Notes: generated by a model from the sequence alone, not told the origin. DNA of 64,000 nt from Neospora caninum Liverpool (GCF_000208865.1 NC_018395.1:5380839-5444838), one strand, 5' to 3'; shown: positions 24,436 to 38,000, numbered from the stretch's first letter. Made by a program: numbers and translations.

Positions 24436-25963
24436 CTAGGAGAGAACGGCGTGAACATAGAACTCCAGTCTGCCCGTGGGCGCAACGGAGACCTCTGGAA
24501 GGCAGCCACACTTTTATTTTGGGTCTCCCGCCAAAACATGCACAAGGGGAGAATAATAGATGTCTTTGAATATCGATGTAAGTTACGGGTTCCCGACTGC
24601 GCCTTTGCACGCGTCCCGTACCATGTCGTGTACGTACGCTGGGGGCCGTGACGCCACACCGCTTTCGACGGCTACCAGCAACGCCACGTCTTTAGAGGTC
24701 AGGTGCCTAGTCAAAGATCAAGCGCTGCACGCGAGGGTTGTTAGGGAAGCTGTGTAGACATCAAGGAAAAGCGAAAGACACGGGCTGCACAGCGTATACC
24801 GGTTTCCTGGTCGACCGCGCTGCTGGTTTCCTAATTCCATCGAAGCCGCGACGGCGACGCAGTCATCTGCGATGATCAACTCGCCGCTGCGCAAGTTCTA
24901 GCACGGAAATGTGTATTGGGTGCCGAAAAGAAACGAAGGTCTACGGAGCACACATAACCCTCTGAGGAGGGGCGGTCGCGAAGAGCCCGGACAACGGCGA
25001 CGGCCTTGTACCGGCCGACAACAGCGCGACGGCAAGCTTTTCTGGTCACTTGGCCAGGTTTTTTTTCGACACAGGCACAAACGCACGACCTACGAGGCTT
25101 ATCTGAAGAAGTCGGCCGACATGCCTGAAGCAGGAAGAGTGAGAAAATGAGGGCCAGGCATCAGATAGACACGCAGCTTAAAACGGTTCGCCGTCCACGA
25201 CGCGGCTGGCCAGTGCCAGGAAAATCCCGTCAAGCACTCGTACTTTGACGGCGAATTGGGCCTTGCTGGATAAAATCTGAAGCACCGTTATCACTTGCCG
25301 TCGCTTCCACCGACTCACGGAAGGTGACAGGTAGTCGACAGTGTGTCGGCCGATCGCTAACACCACACAACAGTCGGGGACTGCTACCTGCCGCCGGCTT
25401 CACGCGCGCCTCGAAGATCTCAGTGAGCTAGCGGCATTTGAGTCAGCATCAAAGGGAAAACGCGACAGTTCTCGCATTTGCTGTCGCTCTGGCAACTAAA
25501 AACTTCCGCTGGAGATAGCGTCTCTTGTTAATTTGAACGCAGCAGCCAGCCGGGTCACATGGGTGGACGGCTAGTAGCGCGGTCTCACATATGTCTAGCA
25601 GACTGACTCAAGAACCAGCTGCTTTGCCTGTCGCGCGTCTTTTCGCGGCAGTTGCCTACACGAGAGAGAGACTGGGCACCACGCTGACGCGCTTGGAGGT
25701 CCGCTTTCACGCGGAGCGTTGAGTAATAAATGGCGCACAATGTCGCGGGAGTCCGGAAGAAAAGCGCGTATTCGGTACAGGGCCGCCAGCAACAGTTCCG
25801 GGAAAGTCCCCGGGAAAATGTGTACCGGTGGTTATTAAAGGGACGCCGAAAGGTCCGATGGGCCGCACTTTCACGGCCAAGACACGTGCAGCAGCCCCAG
25901 AGCAGTCCTGGAAGCAGCCGGTCAGTAACCGTTGGCCGTTGCAGCGGCGTCTAAAATCCACTT
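24436..25963. other. Intergenic region, nothing recognised
   Basis: About 1.5 kb upstream of the kinase gene and downstream of the small 25964-26434 frame. Only short frames without domains are present. It probably contains the kinase promoter and leader. Confidence 0.5.
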
Positions 25964-26434
25964 TTAAAGAGCTTCACTGTAGATCCGCACAGCGCAAAAA
26001 CAGTTCCCGTCACTTTGTGGCTCATTCATGCTGGGGAATGCGGCGGCACCGACACACGCTGGGCGGGGAGCCTCACACACACTCTCCACGCCGAGGCAAC
26101 CCCAGACTCTCTCACGGCAAGCGACAGCGCGTAAAATCCGCGCGCTAGGCCGCGCCGCCAGGAGGAAGGCAAACCCTGCAAAAGTAGCCAATCGGCGGTT
26201 CTGGTCCGAAAACAGCCGGGAGACTCGGCCAGACGGCGACCCTGTAGAGCGATGATGACTCCGGCCCAGTGCACTTGAGTACTCGTCGGCGACAGAACCA
26301 CACGGCGGGTTTGCTGGCGTCTCTGTGTGGTCACCGAAAAATCTGCGCAAGACACCGGTGAATTCGAGGTACTGCGCACACGCGCGCCAGAGAGGAGTCG
26401 CGCGGAACAACTTGTGAAGAGCATTCGCACTCAT
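25964..26434 (-). CDS. Possible small single-pass membrane protein, unknown function (156 aa)
   Basis: An ATG-initiated frame of 156 codons on the minus strand. The N terminus (MSANALHKLFRATPLWRACA) is basic and lacks acidic residues, like a mitochondrial presequence. A hydrophobic segment (LATFAGFAFLLAARPSARIL) near residues 94-113 could span a membrane. The C-terminal part is Cys- and Ala-rich. It sits alone between two long genes of the same strand, with no visible splice requirement. There is no homologue that I recognise, and another frame over the same bases is also open, so this is a tentative call from composition and start codon. Confidence 0.35.
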   Translation of the reverse strand: MSANALHKLFRATPLWRACAQYLEFTGVLRRFFGDHTETPANPPCGSVADEYSSALGRSHHRSTGSPSGRVSRLFSDQNRRLATFAGFAFLLAARPSARILRAVACRERVWGCLGVESVCEAPRPACVGAAAFPSMNEPQSDGNCFCAVRIYSEAL

Positions 26435-27749
26435 GAACGGCGAGCGTCCACCGGCAGGCAGTCAAGTGACTCTCAGCGAGGGTACGCACTCCGTGCTGCT
26501 GCGAAAGAGCCGGAACCCCCCGGTGTACCTTTCGCGGTCCTGCTCGACCAAACTTGATGGTGTGGCGACGATCTGTTTTGTGGGTAAAGTCAGATTGGAG
26601 GTTCTGTGCTTGCTCCCGCATGAACTCCACCCCAGCCCCAACAAAAGAAACCGTATGGTGCCTGGGGCGCATGAGATCCTGACGTAAATGCCGCAAATGC
26701 ATCCGTCGTTTGGAGCTTGTGCTCCGGCGCTGTGTGCTCAAACGAGTAAACTCTTCAGTCCCCTCGGAGTTGTCAGCTGGCTGGCGGGGTGTCTACGGCC
26801 CATGGTCCCAAATATCCCAGTTTTGAGTGAGCGCCTTGCTGCTCCGGCGTACTGGAGCTGTGCCGCCAATGAACAGCAGGCTGCGTGAAGGCAACGACGA
26901 ACAGCAAGATTCTCCTGCACACACTTCTTGCCTGTGCAGTTTTCCCGTGTGTCCACGGAAGGTTGTGTGATACCCTATTTCATACTGCTGGGACCTCTCC
27001 ACTCGGGTGAAGCGGTTTGCCTGAAGGGAGCAGTCGGAAAGCAGTCAACGCGGAGCTGTGTAATTCCTTAGTTGATGCGATGCGCCATGTGCACAATCGA
27101 CGCCAGAGGGAGTCTGAAGACAACAGTCACTGGAGCCCCTTTGCCCATTTCTTTCAGGCTATATGTAGAAGCCGTGTATGGTTCCACACATTTGAACGAC
27201 GAAGACCAGAGAGCGAGAGCTGGACGGTTCACAGGTCTTGCGACGGCAACTCTCTTTGAACTTGGCATATACGCTAGACTTTTTCACGCCATGGAACACG
27301 CAACCACATCGTCAGCCGGGTTCTTCGGCTGATTCTACGAACGGCAAGTGGGCCACACCTGACACACGCAGGAGGGTGAAGCATGGGGAACGGCGGTTAA
27401 GATACGGAGTGACAGCATCGGGTGTCCGTGTTTCCAGATTTGTTCTCTTGATGACTAATTAGCCTGTCCTGATGGGTTCCACAAATGCGGGAAAGAAACG
27501 CTGCTTCTGAAACCTCTGATTTGTTGAGCTGCGGTGACTCTCGATGCTAGTCAACGGTGAGCCGGGAAGCGAATGATCACATGCAGTGCATTCCGTTAGA
27601 CGCGGTGTGCTTTCCAGTGACGTTTGCAGAAAAAAGCTTAACGGCCTCGCTCATGTCCGGCAACAACAGCAACAGAGAAATCAGCGTGCAGTTGTCACCG
27701 TCCATTCCAAAAGTTTGTACCCCGCGGGACGGGGTGATGATAGAGCTAT
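26435..27749. other. Intergenic region, nothing recognised
   Basis: About 1.3 kb between the 3' end of the helical-repeat gene and the small 25964-26434 frame. Frames are short and overlapping, and none has a domain. Confidence 0.5.
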
Positions 27750-30700
27750 CTACACAGCGGAAGTTGAAATTAGGTATCGTTCACCTTCGTGTGTCGCTCT
27801 CGTTTGCTCTCCACAGTCTTTTTCCGAGGAAGAGACCAAAGTCGAGGAGCGCTCTGCCGAAGGTTCGTCGCGTGTCGGCACTTCTCCGGAGGGCCCCTCC
27901 ATATCACGAATGAGCAGCAGATCAATGGTATACAATAACACTCGCTCCTCTGGTTTGAGAAGAGAACCGGGAAGTACGATTCGTTGGGTGATCAGACTCT
28001 GCGTGGCACGGTAGACTTCTTCTTGCACCGTCGACGACCGACAGTCCGACACGTCCGTCTTTTCGTGGTTCATGTCCAGCAGACCCACGATAATTTGAGC
28101 GCATCTCAGGAACGGATCGACAGCCTGAGATTGCAGCCGCAAGCTCCGTGCTCGCTTATCCATCCACATAGTCCAGAGCACCAACGCACTCATCAAACAC
28201 TGGCGCCGAGCCGGGCGGTCCAGGCGCCATCCTTCCTGCCTGGCTGCTGAAGCCACTCCGTCGGCGATCTGGAACAACAGCGGAGCATCCAGTTCCGAGA
28301 TCTCTCTCTCTCTGCGGGATATTGCCAGACTTGTTCGTGAGGCGTACGACCAGAAGGTTGTGGCGAAGAGGGCGAGTGACAAATTCCGCGCGGTTCCATT
28401 CCACTGGACCCGGTCATCGCCTTCCGCGGGTGTCCGGTGCATGAACTCCTGCGTGGAAGGAGGGCTCTGACAGTTTGGTTCGTCTCCTACGTGCTCCGAA
28501 TCATGGCGCTTCTCTATAGACTGGCGAAACCCCAGCGAACGCCCAGCAGCATCGTCCGACGGCCCTTGCCTTGATTTCGACATTGGCTGCGCGGCTGGGT
28601 CACTTTGTAGCTCTCTACGATTCAGCGCTGCGCCGACGCTGTTCGAAACGCCTTCGCTGTGTCGACCTGTATCCATCGAAGAAGGATCAGTTCCGCTCTC
28701 GCTGCACATCCCGGCAATCAACTCCAGGAGTCCAAGGAATCCGGATGTCTGACAAACCGGGCTTTCCAGTTTTACCAGACTGTGGGCCAAGCAACACAGC
28801 AGTCCGACTGGCGCCGGCTCCTCGTCTGTTAGACGAACGTCGTTTTCTTCCCGAACGGAGGCTCTCCAACTGGATGAATGCCTCGCTTTCTGACAACGCA
28901 CAAAGTGTTGTAGACGTTCGCTGATAGCGTCCGACGAGCTGCAAAGACACAATTGCAAAATCCGTGGTGACAGCACCTGGACGAACACAATAAGGATCTC
29001 AGAACAGCTTGTCCTGGCACCTGATCCCGTCGGCAGTGTATCTGAGGCGATTCCAGAGAAAGTCCTGTAGGGCGATAAAACGTGCGGTGTTTGCCGTGGC
29101 GCACACCCCAGTCAGGCCTGACGCGGGGCTGCCACAAAACATATGGGCATGTGTACCCACAACAAAGGTTTCGATTTGAAGGGACCTCCAACAGCACGTG
29201 GGGTCCGTAAATTGCAGGAAACACACAAAGCGCTATTTATCGCCGCTTTGTTGTGTAGGGAAAGTCTCCGCGCACCTGTGTGCCCCAGCGAATCGGCTTC
29301 ACGGCACTCGTGGACACCCAAAAGGCACCAAACCCGCGAAAAAGAAGACGCAGCTTACCGTGGAGACAGCTGGAAGCGGAGCCGACTGAATGCATTCAGA
29401 GTCAGGGTGAGCTCGTGAATGGTGAAACGCGAGAGCCTCCCTGGCTGTCCAAGGTCCGCATCTGCCCTATCCCCCGTACACACACACACACGCAAATGCC
29501 GAGGCCAACCTCATCGCATTGTGGGATGTGCAAAGGTTCTGTCGATCCCGCTCTGCGTCAGGCGCTTGTCTCTGTTGCCGACGGGGACCCGCTAGGCGAA
29601 GCTGTCTGCCGCCGCGCATGGGACATGCGGCATCCAGGGGTTCGCCTTTCACAAGGGGGGGGAACGTGGGCATTGTAGAGAGCGACGGACAGGTTGGCAG
29701 CGAGTGCTAACACAAGGGTGAAGTCCGGAGACTGAAACCTCGTCTAGGCACGCACAAAGCGACGACGACAGGACCCAAGAAGCGGAGGACTTACGCACGA
29801 AGAGTGCCGAGGTGTATAAGTTCCATCCTGCTCATGGCGTTCAGGATCATCGCCATGTCCCGGGGTTGCATTACAGACCATGAACCGCCAGAGGATTCAG
29901 CGTCCGTTGTGGCTGAGCCCGCTGGCCTGTGTGGCGTTTCTCTCCCTGCGAGGTGGTCACACAGCTCTGAGAGCAGACGCGTCGCCATCGCTGACACGTC
30001 CGCGGATATCCACGAGCTTTGACTGCACGACGATCCACGCCTTCCCCCGCGATACGAGAAACCGCCAGCTGACGAACGCAGACGGTCCTCAGGATTCCCT
30101 GGCACGTGGGAGCCGGTTTCGTGCTCCGCCTGCTCGAGTTGCCGCACGCTGCGAGCCGAAGGGACTTGCCCGTGAGACCCAGCAACCGAACGCGCCTCTG
30201 TCGACGATGCATATTCCAGTCGACCGCTGGCGCTAGACGTCTGTCGCGCACCTTCCTTCCACCTTAATCCCCCAAGTCGTTCTTCATCGCGTGTGGACGA
30301 AAGACAAGACTCATCCGCGCCGGGGGCCTTGAACTCCAGGGACGACGCGTCCAGAAATGCGGGTAGCGCATGCCAAAACAGCGCCACGTACTTTGGGTCA
30401 CAGGTGAACAAGAGCCGTTCGCCCGCCGCGAATACGGCTGAAATCAGACAGAGAGGCGGCAAACGCTGAAGACGGCTGCACGCATTCATGAGATCAATTA
30501 TCTGTCTCTCTGCCAAGCTTTTCTCAACTGCGCCGACAGCCCCGCACACGGCGTCGAAGACCGCGCTTGCGAGAGGCTCCTGAGGCATGCGGGAGAGGAT
30601 ATCCAGCAGCCGGCAGATGGACCTTCCGTCCGACTGAAGACTTGCGGGGCCCTCCTCGTGTAGCCGACAAAGCACTGCATGCGCGAGTTCGCGAACAGGT

Positions 30701-32130
30701 CCAGAGGAAGGCCAGGCGGGAAAGGCGCCGGAAGTCTTCCAGCAAACAGTTTCGAGTGTTGCCAGCAGCATGACCGTGTCCACTGGCGTCAAGAAGGGAA
30801 TCATCGCGCGTAAACGGGGGACGCACGCCGAAAACAGTGAATGGTGCCTGGCGCTCACTTTGCTAAATTCGCACAACGCAAGCACCAGGCTGGGGCCATC
30901 AAATTCGTCCAGCGTGTCCAGCATCCTGTCCTGGAGGAGGTCGAAGGTGTGGTGAATCTGCGCACGCGAGGCATGGCGGGCGCAGGCATTTGCGATTCGA
31001 GCAATGAATCGGGGCTTAAACGCCTCGGGGTGTCGGGACAGGCAGCTGGCTATGGCGGGGCAAAGACTTTCAAGGTACTCCGCATCCAGAGGCGAAGGCA
31101 GTTCCTTCGCAGACAAAGCAAGGTAAGTCAAGGTCCGTGCGGTGAAACGGCGTTCCTCCAGTTTTGTGCGTCTCTGGAGCACTTGCAGAGATTTTGGATC
31201 GATCAGTCTCAGCGACGCAAAAGCGCCAACCATATCGGCAAAGGCATACAACGGACACTTCTCGATGAGAGTCTCGACAATCTCCGCATCGCAGGCTCGT
31301 CGCCACCGTTGAGCTTCAACTTCGCCGCCACGGTAGCCGCCCGCCACGTGCAGGGATTCCCCTTCGTTCGTCCTCTTGAGTTCCACGTGGGGTGTCCGTG
31401 TCCTTCCAACGCAAACATCCAGCAGGCGTCGCGCATCTTTGGCCATTCCCACTGCCGCCAGGCAAGCAAGCGTTCGGCCGACGGAGTTCCGCCAAGAGAG
31501 ACGCGCGCGCGGGTCGAAAGGGACTTGCGCTATCCGCTTTAGGGCACAGGTGGCAGCGACCGAAAAGGCGTGTTCAACCTGGTCGGGGACAGGTTCTCTT
31601 TCCGTGTTTGCTGCAAGACTCCGTCGAGGCCTGGCAAACTGAACCCCGGCAGATGAGAACGTGAGCGGCGACGCGTGGCGCTCAGACGGAGACAGTCCTC
31701 GACGCTCCGGAGGTCCACGCTCCGGCGCCTGTCCTGAGGTGTGCCCGGCGCGAACGAAGGAGCGGCATTCCGGAGCACTCGCCAGTCTGTGCTCGGCGAC
31801 GAGAGACACAATGAAGTTCCTGAGTCGCGCAGCTCTCTGGGCGGTCCACCTCACCTGCGCGCACAGAAACACAAACATCTGAAAAATGTCGTGGAAAACG
31901 CCGTGAGAGCGCCCCTGACAAAGGCCGCGCGTGAGAACCCTCTCGAGGGTTTGAGTGCTCTGGCACGACAGAGCAGCCCGAGCCTGGCGCGCGCCGCTCC
32001 GCCGCACTTTTTCTGGGGGATCGGAGAACGACGGCTTCAACGGTGCTGAAGAAAACAAACGGGGAGCGGAGAAAGACGGCTTCAACGGGCTCGACGTCGT
32101 ATTCAAGAGCAACAACTCCATGCCCAGCAT
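27750..32130 (-). CDS. Helical-repeat protein of RAP/HPR type, probably mitochondrial
   Basis: The main exon runs to 29795 and is joined to 29013-27750 (TGC|GTAAGT donor, GTGCCAG acceptor, phases agree). With the ATG at 32130 the product is 1199 aa. The middle is a series of degenerate helical repeats with the hydrophobic pattern seen in apicomplexan RAP-domain and heptatricopeptide-type organelle RNA-binding proteins, for example IIDLMNACSRLQRLP, SLVLALCEFSKV, TVMLLATLET and DMAMILNAMSRM. No RAP domain is visible at the C terminus. The N terminus from 32130 is Ser/Pro/Leu/Arg-rich, compatible with an organelle presequence. An alternative model starts at an ATG at 32339, splices at 32199 (CCG|GTGAGC) and enters the main exon at 31854 (GTGCGCGCAG), giving 1154 aa in perfect phase. 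A role in mitochondrial RNA or ribosome maturation is an inference from family. Confidence 0.65.
32022..32088 (+). repeat. 22-bp direct repeat, two copies 45 bp apart
   Basis: Copies at 32022-32043 and 32067-32088 match except for one base and contain GACGGCTTCAACGG. On the minus strand they encode PLKPSFS twice in the proposed presequence of the helical-repeat protein, or lie in its first intron if the alternative start is used. Confidence 0.85.
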
Positions 32131-35064
32131 GCACCCGCCACCGGCGAGTGACTTCCACAGGCGCAAGCTGTGAACGGCAACAGAAGACAGGCGCTCACCG
32201 GCTGTGCTTGTAGAAGAGGCTCCATGGCGGTGTTCACCTGGAGGAGCTCTGCGAGGCTGTGAAGCGCCAGCGCATCGGCCAGAAAGCACAGGATCGACGC
32301 TCGCTTCAGTCGGGACAGAAACACGCGCGCGGGCCGCATACAAAGTAGGGCATAAAGGAGGACTGGAGCCTGTTGCCTACTCAGCCCTTCGCTGCGAGAA
32401 ACGAAAAGATGCGCCTGTGGCCAGTACGCAGCTGAGCGGACCCGCACGCGGAACGATGAACCAGCCTACAGAACGAAAGTCCGCCATGCCGCTGCCTTGA
32501 CGTGATTCGAACGCGAGACTGTGAGGCACAGGCGCGTAGCCGCTGGATCGCGCGTCGTCATGTCTAGAACGGGACAGAGCTGCCTGCAGCCACGGTAAAA
32601 CGCGAACGGTCGAGCGTCACACGCCTGTTGTCCAGCTTTCCCAGAATTGATGGGTGCTTCAGTTCGCCGGTACTAGCGGGGCGCTTTCATGCAATGTCCT
32701 CTCAACGGGACTTTGTTCCAAACCTACGAAATCGACACGTGTTGCATGCAGCCGAAACTCCCGGTTGACAAGACAGCACACCGTCCGCAGACAGACTTTG
32801 GCGCCCCGTAAAAACACGGCGGGGGAGGTGTTGTGTAACCGGGACATTCCGGCACGATTTTATGGTACAAAATATCCCTCCTGTACCTCGGAAGTGAAAG
32901 AACCTGTCAACCGCTCGGTGGAAACGTTGCGCTAAAGCTGTGAACAGCGGAAAAACGCTGCCTGCTGGTATGCCAGCAGAGCCCGTCGCGTGTAGATCTC
33001 TCCGCTCGGGAGAGCACCCCTCAAATCCAACCCACTCGACAGCCCGCGCATGCGCTGGGGCCGTCGACTGAGAGATACGGTTCGCGGTAGGCAGTTAGTG
33101 TGGCTAGGAAAGAGAAAACAAGCTGCACAACCCTAGGTTTTTCTGCAGGATTTTGGGGTAGCGAGACTCTGTGTCCAAGCCGGTGCTGTGGAACGCTTAG
33201 GACTCAGAGCAGCAAAGCGAGGTTCACACTGCATTCGAGCTACAGCATCCCGCCCCTCCACAACAGAGCCCTCACTCTCCACCAGATGTGTGTTCACGCG
33301 TTTCCACTTTACCGTACCAAGAGCGGAAGTTTCCCAAAAAGCCAACTGGAAGGTTTTCACAGCTCGACTGTACACACAAAAGAAGGTCTGGGAATCCAAG
33401 TAGTCAGATGCAAGTCTCTACCCCGTTCTCTGGCCTTCTTGAGCATGACCTTTTTTTTCACGGTATGTGTGTGAGGCTCCCCTGGCGACCGACGCCTGCT
33501 GAGCCGGTGCGCTCGGCCGCTCTTTTTCCGTTACACATCTCCCCTTAGTTCCTCCCCCGGAGTGTCCGCAAAAATATATTTAATTATTCCACACCTGATA
33601 CTTTGATTGGTGCAAAATACGCGTGCGGCGGGCGGGCGACTGGCTGTGTACCCTTCAAGGCTTCGATGCAGTTACTCCCGGCAGTTTCAAGAAACCAGCA
33701 GGCTGTGCACCCGCCAAACGCGTAGACCAGATCAGCTTGTTTGTGACAACGCTTGTCTCGCGGAGACGCTTTGGAGGCGAGTTACCGCAAACGGACGAGA
33801 CTGGTACAGTTGTTGGTGCGGCAGATCAAGTAGAGCCGCCGGTGATGGGGGTTTGGCGTCGTTGCTCAACCGCATGCGTTCTAACATTGGATGCGTTGGC
33901 ACGGAAACCTCCCAAAAGAACCTTGTGGGTTCTTGCCGTTTCGAAGCAAACAGGGGCACATATCCGAGCGTTTCATGCGCCCCACGTGGCCTGCCGCTTC
34001 ACGAGAAGATTTGGAACCAGTATTAATATCGTCCGAGCTCAGTCTTTCTTCAACCCGGCCATGTTAAAGTGGTGGCTACGTGTTGCCCACAAAACAGAAT
34101 TCCTGTTAACACAGCCTTCCCTCGGTTGCAGTCGTCAGTGCACAAAACAGGCAAGCGTTCCGCACTTTTCACCCTTCGGCAGCAGCTGCCAGCCCAGTCT
34201 CCCATTTCAAGAGGTTTTACCCCCATTGCGCGGCGGCTGTTCTCCGGTACATAAAAACGGTTGAAGCTTCGTTGCAGCGTACAGTGCAGAAAGTGTCGAT
34301 CGAACTGCACACCAGCCGGCGAAGCGTGCTCAAGTTTGTTTGGCAGCGGAGTTTTACGGCCAACACGCGTCATCGGCCAAAAAACGCCCTCTTGACTGGG
34401 ATCCCACAAATCGTCTGTCTCGACTTGAGACTCTTGCCAGTGTTGCACACGAGTTCCTCTCATCTGCTCGTTCTCTAGTTCCTCAGGTGCTGAATGGCTG
34501 CAGAACCGTTGTCACCAACCGAGCAAGACCGCCCGTTGAGCTGCCTGGTCTTTGCCCATTTTTTTCGCACGCCAGCGGCAAAACATTTTGCCCAAGGCCG
34601 TCTCCGTCGGAGCAAATCCCTGCTTAGAAAGCTTGGCCGCCCGCTCGAGTGGTCAAGCGCCACGGAGAGTCTCGCTACGCTCTGGCAACTAACACGGGGA
34701 AACTGAAACCAACGAACGGCATCCCGACTGCCGAGCTACGTTCCTCATTCACACTGAGAAAAACTCCGACGACAGCCTGAAGTTTGGAAGGTGACGTGCA
34801 GATTCGAAAAAACCATCCGCTCACGAGATGTACTAACACACTGTTCCCTGCCAAGCTGTTCGCGCGCGCTTGCCCTCGACACACGTTTACATCTGCCACG
34901 AAGGCTGCAGTTCCAAGTGTACCGCCCCGGGGTATGCGTTGTACGCTCTTGAACCCTTCACCCACTGGAAAGGTCGCGAACGAATGAAAACCCTTGCCTG
35001 ACTCTGTTCCCTGAACGGCCCCGCGCTACGCGACATGTGTCTCCGACAGTTCCCTCCCCGCCCT
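32131..35064. other. Intergenic region between two minus-strand genes
   Basis: The part next to 32131 may contain an additional 5' exon of the helical-repeat gene (32339-32199). From about 32500 to 35064 there are only short frames with no domains on either strand. It should hold the 3' UTR of the downstream nuclear gene and the promoter of the helical-repeat gene. Confidence 0.5.
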
Positions 35065-38000
35065 TCACCGTCTGCCTCTCCCTGCGCCGTCTTCTTCGGA
35101 GCCTGCCGCTCCACGGCCTCTCTCACCTCCAGAGCCTCGTCGCTCCGGCCGCCAACCGCCGGGCGGGTGACCGCCCCGCCCTCGAGGCGGGGCGGTCACC
35201 CTGCCTGGCACATGCGCGGAAAACCCTCCCGCACGCCCCGAACCACTCCCTGGAGCTCCGGGGAATGCTTCGGACTGTCGAGGCGGAAGACCAAACATTC
35301 CGGGCGGCGGCTGCATGAAGCCTGGAGGTGGCAGAGCCACGTAGGGTGGCCCGAACGGCGGAAAGCCGGGAGCAGCGAGCGGCGGGAAGCACGGAGCCGG
35401 GAAGAAGGGAACGCCTGGAGGCGCGGCCATCATGGGCTGAAGGCAAGGCAACGCAGATACAGGCGAAAAAAGAGAGCGATGCGGCAAACGCTTCGCGTCC
35501 TTCAAGCGGAACTGTTCCACGCTTCAAACTACACATCCTGCCTAACCTGAGCCCCGAACAAACGCGGCAGGGGGGGGGGGGGGGGGTATTCGAAAACACA
35601 CACGGACCCCTGGCTGCTGGCCTCCAGGTGGCTCACCGGTCCAGGCGGGAGTCCAAACGGCGGCACGGCCAGCGGCGTTCCAGCAGCTGGGCCGCCGGCG
35701 CCCGGCTGCGATTCGCGACTCTCTCCGTCGGCTGACAAGTCCGTCCCTGCGTCGCCGTCCTCGGCGGCTGTTCCTCGCGAAAGGCCTTCGCCCGGGATTC
35801 CTGCGCCTTTCGCCCGCCTGCCGTCGCTCGCGTGGAGTGCCGGCGCCGGAGACACCTGTGCGTCCGAGGAGATCGTGGGGACGGGAAGGAAAGAAAACGG
35901 CGCGATGGCAGCGAAGAGCTGCTTCGGGGGCTCGACGCGGACCGGCGGCGAACCTGGCGGCGGCGTCGCCGGCGCAGATGGAGGGCTCGGATACGCGTGC
36001 GGAGGTTTCACGTCGGAGAAGTCAAGCGCTGAAAAGAAACGCGAAAAGACGCATGCAGATGATGGGTATACAGAAAGCCTGCCTGCTGTATACGCCCACA
36101 GCTTCGGGTCTCGAGCCTTTCCACGTCTCCCTCTCTTCTCCCCTTCACGAATCCCAACAAAGAGGACTCAGGAACGATGCAAGTCGGGACGCTCTTCACT
36201 TACGCAGAGGCGTCGTGAACTTCATGGGCGCGTCGCGCCGCGGCGTGTGGTCTCCAGCTGCAGGCTTGGTCACGGTCAAGTTCCGCTCGCCCTACGAGGC
36301 ATTGCATGCAGAGAGATAGTTGGCAAGCTCGAACTGCAGACGCCCTCCAGAGGGAGAAAACAAGCGAATCAAGTTTCGCCTGGGAAACATCGGCGGGAAT
36401 CGGATTCACGTGGTTCTTTGTCGAGCTTTACACCCCCCGCCATCGACCGAGCTGGATATTTGCTAAGAAACGAAGGAAGTCGGGCGCCTGGAAGGGCCGC
36501 TGAAGTAGTGTTCGTACAGAACCGTCAGAAGCGAGAAAAGAGCTGTCTCTGCTGGACAGGGACGAGCACCAATGATGCGCGAAACGCGACGACGCAGTTG
36601 GCCGTTGCGCAGGAGTGCTCTCTGCCATAGAGGCCACAGATCTGGTGTTCAGCAGCCGTGTTGTGCTGCATGCGCTACGCGCCTCTCCCGTGAAGGCAGA
36701 GGCACTTACAGAGCCTGCCGCAGTGTAGCCGTCGATCTCTTTGTAGGTGTGCATCCGCCGACGTCGATCAAAGCTATCGGCTTCGGCCTTGCTCTGGCGA
36801 AGGCAAGCGAGATGCTCGGCAGCTTCATCTCCCTTCAGTTTCTCATTCTTCAGGGACGTCTGCAAACACCAACACCGATTATGTCGCAGAGTCCGTCGAC
36901 CCTCTCAAAGCAGCCGAACCGTATTTATGAGGCAGATCACGCAAACACCAGTCGTTCCCACCTCTCCGCGTCGCGATGTCTGTGTCCCCCATCCTGCAAT
37001 GCGGCCTCCCTCTTTTGCTCCGCCGAGAACGGCGAGCAGGACAGAGAGAGAGTCGCGGGCTGAGCGGCAGTGTGCAGCATTTTCTTCCCTTCTTCCTAGG
37101 CTCAGTCAGGAACGTACGCTCACTGCGTTTGGCGCGTCGAGACTGTTGAAGAAAACCATATCTGCAACTGCTTGCCGAGCAGGACAGAAATGCACGCGAC
37201 CTGCAAACAACACCACGTTCACTCCCGGCTCTCCAGTAGAAGCTGGGGCAAGCGATCGCCTGCGCGGCTCCCCGCGAGACGCGCGCCTCCCCCAAGAAGA
37301 AGGAACGCGTTGTGCACCGCGAGGGCGGAAAAAGATAGTTTGCGCTAGGTTTTGAGGCTGGGCTCTTTCTTGCACTCAGACAAGACTTACGACCGCGATC
37401 ATCCCCGGCTTTTCGGGCGCTGGGACCGGCGGCCTCCTGGACCTCGTCACAGTCTGCTGTCGGCGAGTACGTCCCTGCAATTTCAAGTCGTCTTCGCTTT
37501 TCCTTGTCTTCCAAGTTCCAACCGAGCTCCTCGAGAGACCGCAGCGCCTCCTCTACTCGCGCCCTTCGTTCCCCTCCCCCGGGAGCGCTCCGCTTCCCGT
37601 CTCGGCTCCGCAGGGCACGCTCGTCGCTCCTCCCGTTGATCACAGACTGGCTTGTCTCCGTTCCGTGTCCCTTGCCGGCGGCTCCCTGCCGGTCAGGAGC
37701 GGCGCCAGGCCGAGGCGGCGGGGGAGCAGCCGCGCGAGCGGAAAGGGAAGCTGGAGACCCTGACGAAGCGCGGCTTCCCGGCGGGGCTGCACTGCTGGGA
37801 ACAGGTGTCCCAGCCGTGCTCTGCGCTTGTCCGTCGGAATGCTGGAGACCCGTCACACACACAAACAGTCGGAAAGCAACGCATCACGAGATGTGCGACG
37901 CCATGAAAAAGCGAACAAACATTCAGTGGGCTACGCTCCGTCCCGATGTCGGTCTGAACGGAAGGAACGCGGGCGATTTGTGGGCCCGACGCCTATTCGG

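Noticed and set aside
32490..32580. tRNA-like T-arm (CGTTCGAATCACG) on the minus strand
   Set aside because: The T-stem has mismatches and no matching acceptor stem or D-arm is found upstream, so it does not fold as a tRNA.
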